Of a stretch of DNA of 64,000 nt, positions 1 to 11,511 are shown piece by piece (positions within the stretch are counted from its first letter, which is position 1; every line of letters begins with the position of its first letter). The position numbers and the translations under genes are program-made. Location of the stretch: contig CM026422.1 of NCBI GenBank assembly GCA_014871385.1, positions 15,696,127 to 15,760,126 on the forward strand, given 5' to 3'. The notes under the pieces are model-generated. The model saw nothing but the letters and a program-made list of their open reading frames with translations, searched no databases and had not been told where the DNA came from. This DNA comes from Ceratodon purpureus. Lineage: Eukaryota > Streptophyta > Bryopsida > Pseudoditrichales > Ditrichaceae.

Positions 1-82
1 GAGACTTTTCTCTTCTGGACAATTTATAGCTCTTAAATGGCGATCATCCAAGCTGATCCGTTCATTTTTTGTGAATGGCTAG

Positions 83-2781
83 GCTACGAAGGTATACTGC
101 TTTGTGCACAAGGCACCAGTATGTGCTGATTGTATCAGCTTCCCGGATCACCGGCTCTGTGTGGTAGGTAATTTCTTATCTCATTACTGGTATTCCGCTG
201 AGTTTCCATTTTAATGTATTTTTGTGCATACCACTCAATACCTACGTGTGTGCGGTATGATCAGAGCATTGTGATTTTCGTAATGAAATATAATGTTGCG
301 GATTAATATTGAGGATGGTCATCTGAGACCGATCCGAGATCTTTCGTGTTTGTGCAAGTTGTCGGGTACTCTGGGTGTCACCTCCTACTGCGAGTGTCTT
401 ATTTCTTCTCTTTGTAAATCTTGCAGGTCAAAATATACTCGGACTGGGTGATTGATGGGGACTACGACTGGCCACCGAAATGTGCTGCATGCCAAGCTGT
501 AATGCAGGATGAAGATACCAGCACGACGCGTCTGGGATGTTTACGTGAGTTATTTCGATTCGTAGAGTCTTGATTGCGATTCCCCTTGTCATTTTTGCAA
601 TATTTCGTGAATTTTGAGGATGCTTACTTGCAAATCCAGTACTTGGGCTTAGATCTGTTACGCTGTCCACTTGAGCAAGATTTCTGGATAAATGAGCTGA
701 AAATACCTATTGTAACTGCCTTTGCTGTGTTTGGGACGATGTCCACCAGGCTGACTGATTTTCTTATGGGCTTGTAGATAACCTCCATACCAGCTGCCTA
801 CATTCGCATCTGGAGGATTTTCCATCGCATACAGCCCCTGCTGGCTATGACTGTCCAGCATGTCCAACAGATGTGAGTCAAATCAAAATTTGCAATCGAT
901 TTTTATTGTCTCGAATTTGAAAGTGGTTATCTTCCTAGTAGTGATTCAAGTTTCAGGTCCTTTGGTAACTTGGACCTTCCTCATTCGGGTGGCATGAGAA
1001 GCGAGTCTTCTTGGTTTTCTTTCAGCCTGTCTGGCATCAGAGTTCACTTAAAGCTATCGTTTTTAGGTGCTTGATTTTAATCGGAAAGCGTGACTATAGG
1101 TTTAAAAGTTCATATGTTTTGAAGTTTATGTACATTGTTGTTCTGTAGGTTTGGCCTCCAAACAAGTACTTCAAAGAATCTGGATCAGCCCTCTACAGTA
1201 GTCTCAAGGAAGGTGTTACCCATGTGAGTATGCCTGGTGTGATTCTGTGCGTTGACTATTTAGAATTAATGCTCTGCCTTTGAAAGCATCCGTGAGCAGT
1301 GTACACTACGAGGCTGACCATGTTTCTAGCAGCGCTTTTGTGCAGCTGGTATATTTACAGTATATTTTCTTGCAGAGTATTGCATGAGTCATGAAACTTT
1401 GGACTGGTGCAAGTTAGCACAGCGAAAGTGCTCATGCTTGGAGCCGATGCAGCTGTGCAGTCGAGGAAAACCCCTGCGGCATTCTTCTCCGGTCCACTAA
1501 CTGAAATCACAACTTCAGCTGTCGGAGCATCTGAGGGTGATGGGGTTGCCAGTGCCGCACCTATGGATGCAGGATCCTCTACCAGTGGTGCGACGAGAGA
1601 GAGCTATCATGTAAACGGGAGTGAAGTCGCGCTGCCCACAAGAAGCGGTATGAAGCAAGAGATTGCGTCGGTAAGCAAGAGCCCGGGTGGGGCAACAAGT
1701 ATCACCATAATATCGCCGGACTCCAGATTCTCGAAGGCAGCTTCGACGACTGTAAGTGATGTAGATGTTTCTGCGATTGGAGTCATGCTTAAATCGATAA
1801 CTTCGGAAGTTAATATAGCTTTTCTGTTTAAATATTTCGGAAAGTGTGAGACGTTAAGGCGTTGTGAATCAGCTGGAGGAGGGTTTAGGTACCGAAGTCT
1901 TTTGCACACTTGAAGCAACAGTTGTTAAGTTGGAGCCTTGAAGCCTCTGTTTGGTGTTTGCAGCTATCACAACCAGGAGCTACTACACGCAAGCATGCCA
2001 TACGTGTGGATAGATCATATTCTGGAAATCATGTGGACCATGACGATAGCTATGACGAAGATGGCACTAGCCGAAATTAGTACTCGAAAAGAGGTAAGTG
2101 CTTCTTGGTCGTATTCACGTTGTTGTTTTAGTTGTACAGTGGGTATCTTATTTTGATCTGTATATCTGTTAAAATTTTGCAAGCCACAAATTGTGACCCT
2201 GTTACGAGCATGAGCTGGTTCTGCTGTTGAACGATTCTTGACTTTGTCCACATGGGTGCGTGCAGGCCCAGCTTACAGGCAACTTCTGAAGCATGTGCCC
2301 TTCTTTTCTAGTGCACTGCCTACTCTGCCTGTAACTCGGAAAGATAGTCAGGATGGGTACGATAAAGAGGAGGTGGTCGACGATCATCATCGTAGGCGTA
2401 ATCGTTCATCTACGATAGATATCAGAAAAGCGATTCTCCTATTTGCCATCATGTGAGTGCTGGATCGTAGTTCTTCCTTTTATCTGTAGTAATAGATTGG
2501 GGAGTATATGTAGATGTTCGTGGAATTGATGGTTGTGCTTTTATACGTACTCGGGGGTGTCGTTTTTCTGCTGCTCACGTGATTTTTGCAATGCCAATTC
2601 CTCGTACGATGGTCGGTTCGCTTGGGTTGCTTGTCTGATGATGTTATGGCCCTAGTTTCAAGCCTTGAAATGGATCTGGTCTAAGAGTTGTTTTTCTCTG
2701 CTGAACAGGTCATGTATGGCTACTGCGATGCTGCTCTACTACCGGCTCTCGCAGGGCTCTGGAGAAATAGACGAGGAGTGA
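83..2781 (+). CDS. ZFPL1: ZFPL1-like zinc finger membrane protein (5' end outside window; in-frame stop)
   Basis: Exons read as 83-163, 427-544, 778-872, 1149-1223, 1461-1751, 1964-2093, 2266-2452 and 2709-2781; all junctions are GT-AG and phases agree. The first exon encodes a B-box-like stretch (YCFVHKAPVCADCISFPDH). The next three give a RING-like finger (KCAACQAV, then CLHSHL, then CPACPT) followed by WPPNKYFKESGSALYSSLKE. The last two encode FFSSALPTLPVT and a C-terminal membrane segment (AILLFAIMSCMATAMLLYY). This order matches plant and animal ZFPL1, a Golgi-anchored protein in animals. The first coding exon lies upstream of the window. A TAG at 2078-2080 interrupts exon 6 just before YSKRG, where homologues read through. 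As written the product would lose its membrane anchor, so the gene may be a pseudogene, contain a base error, or be rescued by splicing. The start of exon 5 is the least certain junction. Confidence 0.8.
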
Positions 2782-4816
2782 CATGGCAGCAGAGTGATGG
2801 CGAAATGAAGTACATCGGCGGGTGGTTTTAGAGCAATACTTTAGTGCCTGGTTGATCGGCAGTTGGAGAAGCCATTTTGATGAGCTCTAGCTTTCACTAG
2901 AGTAGTGGCGACCATTTATTGATCTTTAAGTAGGTGTAAGAAGCCGTTGTAAATGCAGTGACTGGCAAATACATCTTGGTCTCCTCTACGTGACAGGCTC
3001 ACGGGCGCCCAGTGGGAGTAGCCTAAACAAGCACATGCAAGTTTGAAGTTCAGAAGTTGTGAGGCACAGTTGCCTTGCATGTTGCTTGGCTCTCTTTGTG
3101 AAGCCACGACGTTTGGGACAGAACCGCGGTGTCATTGCCTTGTCAAGAGTTTAGAGTACGAATCTAGGGAAGCACTTGTGAATAAACTACCCATATCCAC
3201 GGATACAAGTTTTCATCCAGAGTGAAAAGTTGATTATTTTGGAGTTCAAGGGGCTGCGCTTAGTGTATCTTGGAATTGGCCCTGTCACAATCTTCTTCAA
3301 TTTTAACTTCCTTACCTTAGTGGCAGCTTCAGTAAAATTAATTCCAAATAAAGATGTCGGATTAAAAAAAGAATTATATTGTATATTTGCTGGGAAACTG
3401 CGAAATAAAATTAGATAAATGATGAAATATCATGAAATCAAACACTTGAACTAATCAAATAAACTAGGGCTTTGTAATACTATGCACAATTGTCGACGGA
3501 AATCTAATAATATTGTGTCCATTGGTATAACTTCTATTATAATTTTTAATTTGAATATAAATTAAAATATTTCACAATGAAGTTTCTATTGTGGCACTTG
3601 CTAGAAGAGTGTGAAGTCTCATATTTAGGAAGTAAATAAATAAATGTATATTTAGGAAATTGTAAACGAGGCTAGATTAAGGACAACAACAAATATGACC
3701 ACGTCGACGCCTACGCCTTCCAATTTCCCTTGAATTTTTCTTGGGTAAAAACCCTCTCCAAGTACCTCGTGAGTCGTCAACCAAATTAAAGTAAAGATAT
3801 AAACAAAATTATTCATTTTTTGAATGTTGGTTTGTAGTGTGAGAATTTGAAAATTGCTTAAAAACCAATTTGTAAAACAAAATCCAAAAAATCAAAAGTA
3901 ACAAGAAATGAAAGGTGTTTATATAAAAATGAAATAAAATAAAATTTACACAAAAAATGAATGAAGTTGGGCTTTGTTTTGTTTTTAAAATATGTCAATT
4001 GATTATTAAATGTTGTTCGAAATAATTTTGGCAATAACCTTTTGAATAGCCATCTATATGATCTATATAACCTTTCAAACAACCTTTAAGGTTTTCAACT
4101 CCAACTTCAATCTCCTTTTTTCTTCATACCCATATAGGACTTGTATTATCAAAGGACATAGCAAAGGACATGACGACGATGATAACGTACAGGATTTTCC
4201 CTACTCTCAAAAAACCACCGCAATTATTAACCCTAGGCAGCAGTGGAGGCACACTATGCTAATTTTTCTTCATAATTTCCAACGCTAAAACCCTCTCCAA
4301 ATTCTTCATCGACGGAATTAATTATATTTTTTAATTTTAATTTTCTCATTCTTTTTGTGGGAATGATTTGTATACAAACTTGGTATAGTGTTATAATAAT
4401 TTGCATCTGCTGAGTTTGAAATATCAGATGGTGTCTAAAACCCTAATCCATGAGCAAGGTTTCCATTAGTGGGGTATAAAGCCTCTATAGGTATTCTTTT
4501 GATGGAATGATAAATAAATTCTTTAAAAAATCTAAATTTAACTAAAGGGGGCCCTTAGACTAATTTGGTTCTGTGGTTCCAAAAAACATTCAAGTTTATC
4601 AAAAAGAGGCTCAAGGTTGTCTTACATTAAAAACATCAAGGAGGAGGAGGAGGACGGGGAGGGCATGTCTTTTAATTATCAATGTTAATTTTTGTAGATG
4701 CATATTCATAGTAGATCAAAGGTGTGAGCCGGTTGACATTTTTTGATAAAATTAATGATGAAAAATATCTTAATGGTTTAATATTGACCATAATGAATTT
4801 AACATATAGTTATTTG

Positions 4817-4859
<43 letters not shown>

Positions 4860-7800
4860 AACATTTATAAATGAATACAACTTTGAAGAAAGAAAGTAAG
4901 TGCACAAAAGGTAATTTTTTTATATAACAAGAATATAGATCTCATCAAACAAAAAACGACACAACCAACAAGATTACTACCACCAGTACTACACTATATT
5001 ACAATAAAACGGTTCAATAGCATATTGGCACAAAAGCAATTGTCACAACAAAAATTAAAAAATCTGATAACAATATTTTGTGGATGAATTATGGTAAGGA
5101 AAAATGTCATAAGTTGTGCATTTTTAGGCTCCCGACATGGCCTTCTTCAACTTATCATTTTCAGAGTGCTTTAGAAATCTTCTCCTAAGTCACTTGACGC
5201 CATTTAAATTAAATTTATGTAAAACAAGAAAATCAATGAACTAATTAAAAAAAAATCCAAATGATTGTCTTGAAAAACCCTTGAAAAATAGTTTTGTGGA
5301 GAAATTTTTTTATAACCTCAACAAAACAATTCTTAGTTGTATTGAATTTTTAAATTTTAAACCTCATATTATTCATAAAAGAATGTTACTTGACTTGGAT
5401 CCCCCACCTACCAAATCACAACAAAGGTAGTTGCCCTTTCTTGGGCTTACAATAAATGTCATTTGATTCTCATTGTGAAAGATTTTGCAACAATAATGAA
5501 AATTTAGTGCCTTTTATACCAAGGCCATGAATGGCTACTACCTAGGCAAATATTGAAGGGATAAAAAACTTCGTATGAGTCTACTTTTTATTTTAAAAAT
5601 CCAATTGACTTTAGGTAACAATAAGTGAAAAGTCTATTAAGGTGTTTTTGTACTTTAGACTATTTGCAAATGCAAATGATTGGCTCCTCGTGCACTTTTT
5701 TATACTACATAAGAAAGAAATTCATCATTTCATGTTTCATATTGAGCCATTACAAAAAATGATAAGCGTGAAGAGTCAAGAAAGACAATGAAAAGCTATC
5801 TTTTTCCCTATTGTTGGTGTTGTTGTGTTGGTTAGGGTTAAGGCTACACATGGATTTGAGATGGAAAGTAAAAAATTGAGGGTCTAACTGAAGTGGATTA
5901 CTTGTTTTTACATTAATTTCAAACACTTTTTTCAGATAATTTCCACAACTTCAGTTAGAACATGTCTTTATAGGGTCATGGATCACTAGAAAATCTTGGC
6001 TATGGAATAATAACCAAAATTTCTGTTGACATTGTAGTTCCAGTTTAAGGTCTACGTACAATAACTTGCACAGGGCATGATATTACGAGATGTGTCTGTT
6101 CTGATTTTAAAGCGTCTCATGTCGTTTCATTTCTTATGTAAGGAGAAACAAAGACTTCAAGAGACTTGTAAATATTTTTCTATATTCTTAACATAATATT
6201 GATGAACAAAATCTTTTAGTAAATACTTGTTTTGCAAGTAATCAAAGTAACTAAGGATCCAAAACCGAGGCATGAAGTGGCAATAGCAATGGTTAATTTC
6301 GACTTCGTTTAGGCTACGTCCGTTGAAGTGATGACTCTAGTGCCGCAATCTTCCATAGTGCGAGCTCATGAATCCTATTTGTTTTTGGTTTGCATATTAT
6401 AATCTTTTCAGTGATTGATTACATAAATGGCCAACTTCTGGTAGCTTCCGCGTCACCTCTTTCACTTGTTTGGACTCATGACGCTGCCCTCTTTGTATAA
6501 ATTAATTGTCACAAATAAAACCAAAATAAGTGGCTTATCTATAGGAATAATAAATCCTTAACATTTTTTTACAATTTGATTTTTAATCCCTACAATGAGC
6601 CAATTCCTTGAAATTCAAATGCAATTATTATCCCTTTACCACATTTGTTCATATTCTCATCACTTAAAAGTTTTATAAGCCGCATTTTCGTCAATAATCA
6701 CCTAAAAGCAAATGAAAAGCAAGAAGTTTGTTAACAATGCTACTTTTTTTATATCACTCTTCATTTTAATGACTTGTTTGATTAATGGATTCTTTTGCTT
6801 TTTTTAGGGGCAAAGAAACTTATATAAAAAAGGAGTTTAGTGTAAAATTTAGAATGCTTCTAAAGTTATAAATCCTACATTGAAAAAGTAGAATTAGAAT
6901 GAAAAACAAAAATTCAAATGACCTTGAATGCACATACATTTGGTAGCGGAAATTCAAGGGCACATGCTGCTAGAGTCATGTCTTGAGCATAATCGCGTCG
7001 ATCAGCATCATGTAATTCATCGGCCATAACAACTTTTATGTTGAAGATTAGAGCTTCATTTACCAAGCTCATTGCATCACACTCGCCTGCCTGACCAGCT
7101 TCTATATTGGCCTTGTTGTTATTTGTAGCAACCGTATCATATACGCATGCACCACCAAGCTCGATTATGAAATTTTCATAAGCACCAAAACTAAAATAAC
7201 CACCGCCAACACCAGGCTCCATGTGAGCTGAACTATGATCAACCAAGCTCATGTGTGCCTGAGCTTCCATATTGGCGTGATCGGTGTTATTTACAGCAAT
7301 TGTGTCATATACTCACATCTATAATCAATCATAAATCCATATAAGGTGAACATGCCTATAATTGCACAATGCATACAGACCAAACACCAACCAAAGACCA
7401 CTCTACAATCAAAAGCTCCATGGTTGCAGGGACCACATGACGGCTATGGTGCAGAACAAAAACTACAACCTAGGAAAGAACCGTCGACCATTAAAGAAAA
7501 TTTACTTAATCTAATGGTTCACGGACTGAGAATGGAATACATTCCTTCGAGAGCGAACATCGTTCAATTTTGTAGCCGTGGCAACATAGTAAATTCCATG
7601 TTGGAACTTTTTGGGAAGGTTAACGGAAACTTACAGCAAGTAGAGAAGGGTTTCAATCAATTTCCATTAGAAAAACATACTTCAATTGTGTTTGACATGC
7701 AATAAAACTAATTAAATAAAAAAATTCTAAATGTGGTTTCACGATATAGAAGCTACTCAAATGCAGTCACACTATTGCAATTCTATTATAATTTGAGATT

Positions 7801-8312
7801 GCATTGAAGTCAAACAAGACTTATGAATTTGTAGATTTAGTCATTAGAAAAGTCTAAATCTCTTAAAGATAATATGCTATCAAACATGAAATATTCATAA
7901 AAAATATTCTAGCAAATTTTAATATAAGTGCAATCAAAAACAAAACTACTTTTAAGAATTTGGTTTTTAGTTTTTTTTTGAAAAGTCTCTATTTTTACAA
8001 AGGCATCAAATGGATGAAGGATGTATTAAAAAGTTACATTTTAATTTTTCTGGAATTGAATAAAAATACATTAAAAGTGAAAATTTAATTTTTTTTTGTT
8101 ATAGCCTACAATGCATTTACTTAATGAAAAATAATTCATCTTGAAGAATTATATTCTATGTTTCGTTAATAGTCTACATTTAAATTATTATCTATAATTT
8201 TTTATATATTTTTATTTATGTGTGTTGGAGATAAGATTCATTGCTTTATTACTAATTTGAATGTGGAAAAAAGATAGTGGTGGCTATATACCCTTTAAAC
8301 TATGCTTTCTTG
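2629..8312. repeat. Long direct duplication, copy A (~5.7 kb)
   Basis: This segment is repeated in the same orientation at 19755-25428 with about 98-99% identity by eye; differences are scattered substitutions and a few small indels. The left edge lies inside the last intron of the ZFPL1-like gene, so the terminal exon and 3' UTR of that gene are part of the repeat unit. The rest (about 3200-8300) is AT-rich and holds no convincing gene. A long A run lies near 4820-4858. The right edge falls where GC-richer LINE-like sequence starts at about 8302-8312. Confidence 0.93.
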
Positions 8313-8990
8313 GACTTTGATCCCAATGGACTTTGATCCGAATTGTATTGAAATTTGGCAACCTAAGCGATCCAAAAAGGAAGACGCCTTCATGTGGAGC
8401 TTGTACCACAGAGCTATCGTAGTAAATCACTGGCGACATGTGGCTCACCCGATAACCTCGGCACAATGCCAGTGTTGTGCCGTGGGGGTACTTATAACCT
8501 TGGTCCATGGCTTTTTTGAGTATGCTGCAGCTTCCGCTGCATGGGATTACGCGACTACTCTCTTGCATCGGTTGCTAGGCCATAAGCGAGCCTCCATGCC
8601 TTGAGACACGCTGTCATGGCAGCACTGTTTACGCGACTTTGAGCTCCCGGACGATCTTCAGCCAGGCATGGCCCTCCGGTCTCTATTTTGAGATTCAGTA
8701 CTCTTGCTAATCTGGCTCCAACGGAACACACAGGTTTTCCAGGACCATTTGTGGCCCACGGCACTCCTTGAGATCCGCATCTAGGATGCAGTCTTTGACC
8801 TGGCTCGCTTTCACTAGTGGCGGGTTCAGGCCTTGGCTTCCACGCAGCTTGAGTCACTTCCTGGAGCGCGACTTGAGTTCATGAGCTGCTGGGCTCGAAC
8901 TAAAATCATTTGTAAAATCTAGGGGCCTTGGCCGATCTGGAACTATTAGCGGCCGACATGTGGTACTTTTAGGTAGTCTCTTCATAGGTT
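8302..8990 (+). pseudogene. Relic of a LINE-type reverse transcriptase (zf-RVT domain and downstream)
   Basis: The translation at 8302-8604 contains FMWSLYHRAIVVNHWRH, then QCQCCAVG and LVHGFFEYAAASAAWDYA. This is the spacing of the zinc-binding domain (zf-RVT) that follows the reverse transcriptase of plant LINEs and LINE-derived genes. The expected second cysteine of the ECA motif is replaced by tyrosine (EYA). Further downstream in the same orientation comes IWLQRNTQVFQ, typical of the tail of this domain, but it is broken by several stops and frame changes as far as about 8990. No reverse transcriptase or endonuclease core is present. The base composition is clearly more GC-rich than the DNA on either side. 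The family assignment rests on remembered motif spacing. Confidence 0.65.
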
Positions 8991-11511
8991 CAGGTCTAGG
9001 TATTATAAGGAGGTAAAAATTGATTTTATAAATTCTTCCGCCAGGCAAGGTTTCTCCACCTTCGTTCTGCAACGGTGTGTTTTCTTTTATTTGCAATGGA
9101 ATTCACCATTTGACTCAAATAAATAAATAAATTGAAAACCCAGTAAAACGCTCTAGAAGGGTCGGATTTGAGTGTTTTTTGTTCCTAACCTCTTTAGAAT
9201 CAAGTTGGCAACAAGGATACGCAAAAAAATTAGTGAAAAAGTGAAATTCTGATTTTAGAAAAAAAAAAAAAAACATGGGTCGGTGAGGTGTTTCTACAAT
9301 GAAGTCAGTGTTTCTACAATGAAAATGTACTTTGGCACATTGTGCATTGAAATGATAATCTCTGCTTGTGGATTTATTTTTTTAGCATATTTTTTTTGGA
9401 ATGCTTGTATGACCACTACTTTATGGCTTCACCGTTTTGGATTTATCATAAACCCTTTTGAATTTGCCAAAAAGTGCCATGTTGAATAAAAATAAAATCA
9501 TAGTGACACTTATGTCAAATCCATTTTCTCCAAATTGGTTACTCAAAAAAAATTAAAAAAATTTGTGCATATTCCTAACATACTAGAAAAGAAAATTAGC
9601 TCTAGTTGCCAAGTTTTTATAAATTTTTGAAGTAGCAATTTTTAGTCAAACTCGGTAACTCACTGTTAGTATTTCAGAAGTTCACTAATCTTCCAAACTT
9701 CACATGTTATTATCTCCCAACCCGATGCTTCTCTAAACCCAAAATTTGGTACAGATTTGGGTAGTCCACTACTTTCAAAGATCTTATAGTTAAATTGCTT
9801 ATGGTGATTCTCAAATTTATCTCACTTTGGAAGATGCAAGAATGGCACTGTAGGTACTAAAAAACTGTGGAAATTCCCCTCCGTCCTTTAGGGGTTCCGA
9901 CTACTTTTAGTGATTTTTAATAAATAAACATAATTAATTCTTAAATTTTTTTGGGAAATGAACTTTATTTTTCCAAAATATAATAAAATTGTGCAAGGGT
10001 GAGTGAATCTGCTATCGACAAATGGTAGTCCCTATAGTAAAACGCCCTCAAGTGAGAGTGGAATCCAGAATTGGGCTGAAACACTGGGCGGCTGGGGTGG
10101 TCACCGGCAGTTCATTCCATGGTAGGATTTTGGTTTTCTCCATTTGTGATTGATGGCAATGCTGGTTGGCCTAATACGACCTGAATACATGTACTGTACA
10201 GTATGACGGTGCCATCATTTTTGTCACATGAAAAGAGCACTTACATGTCAAAAGATCTCCCAGTGCACTTAGTGGAATCTTACATCGCCCACATTTCTCA
10301 CATGGGCTGAAAAGGAGAAATCAAATAGTCTTATAAAGCGAAACAAAGCTCATGGAGTTATTAAAAGATGAGGATGATGTACTTCAAGGACAGCTACTGC
10401 CAACTGCAAAAACTTCCTTTGAGCTGATCCACAGCTGCACGCAGCCTACTCAAATTTTATATTTTTTATATTTTTTTTTGGAGCAAATGAAGAGAATTCA
10501 TTGCAGAAAGAGCCTACTCAAATTCCATGTTTCTGCTTTGGACTTCACCAAAATAAGTTATTGTGATGGTATCACACCACCGAAATGTTTTGGAGTTTTC
10601 CAAGACAACCACTTAAACATCCTATATTTTTGAAAAGACAACCAATTTGGAACACCAATTAATCTCATCCATACATGAGTACTGTCTGGGTAAGACCCAA
10701 GTATCTCAAAATTTTATTCAGAATTTAGCCTAAAATAAATAATTTCAACCAGTAATTTGGCCATTCCATTCAGATGAAGTCACACTAATACTTGGATCTC
10801 CCTGTTCATTGGATCACAGGGCGCAGTGATGATACTTGCCCCCGAGAATATAGCACTCATGTCTCCCCACCTTATTAGGTTGATGTTTTCACACCGGAGG
10901 CACCAAGGGTAGCCCGCCCCAGCCTGGTCCTGGTGACCATCCTGGTAGCACTTCCCCCAACGAATCCTTTATTCACGCTAGCCCTTCGGGCCAGAGTTCC
11001 TCTCTCTCTCGTTCACCAGGTAGCGAACCTGCAACATTATGTGGTTACGGTATTCCTTTTCTGCCCCAAATAAAAAAACCTAAAAAACCAAAAACCACAA
11101 AAAAGAACGAAAAGAGAAAGAAAAACTCTTCCTCCGCCAAGGCGTGACACTAGAATCCAACGGCAAAAAGGAAGACGTGGCAGCCCGGCAGGAGACGTGG
11201 CATCCGAGAGCCGTACGTGGCAGGCCCGCGTGGAGCCCGGGAGCCTCCGGAAATCCGAGCTGGCGTGTCCGGGGAGTATGAAGGCCAGCCGCCGGGTCGG
11301 AACGAGATGGGCCGCGAGGAAACGCGAGCTGCGTCGCGCTCGGACTTCGGAGGATCCGCGAGTTGCAGCGGGGGAGATGTCGTCGAATCTGTCGCTGCAG
11401 CAGCACGGATCATGCTCAGGCGCAGGGCTAGGACCAGGACCAGGAACAGGAGCAGCAACCGGCCCATCTGGGTCTCGGTCAGGCGCCTTCATAAGGCCTG
11501 CGCCGGAGACC
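8991..11511. other. Intergenic region and 5' leader of the GH31 gene
   Basis: The stretch 8991-10800 is AT-rich, with short A/T runs (for example near 9258) and no reading frame that looks like a gene. From about 10850, and especially 11100-11511, it becomes GC-rich, consistent with the promoter and 5' leader of the downstream GH31 gene. Several overlapping long open frames on both strands at 11037-11900 are a by-product of high GC. No clear TATA box was recognised. Confidence 0.6.

Noticed and set aside
4437-4450. AAACCCTAA telomere-like motif
   Set aside because: Only a single unit, also present in copy B as part of the duplication; no interstitial telomere array.
6914-7270. 118-codon minus-strand frame with two-fold internal repeat
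   Set aside because: Mostly amino-acid-changing differences between the copies, no family recognised, and an upstream stop closely limits it; kept only as a finding.
7346-7705. 119-codon plus-strand frame present in both large repeats
   Set aside because: All three differences between copies change the amino acid, there is no known domain, and the frame lies in AT-rich repeat DNA; not called as a gene.
2629-8312. The 5.7 kb repeat as a Helitron or LTR element
   Set aside because: It begins inside a gene intron, shows no terminal repeats or target-site duplication that I could identify, and contains no transposase, helicase or reverse transcriptase in the shared part.
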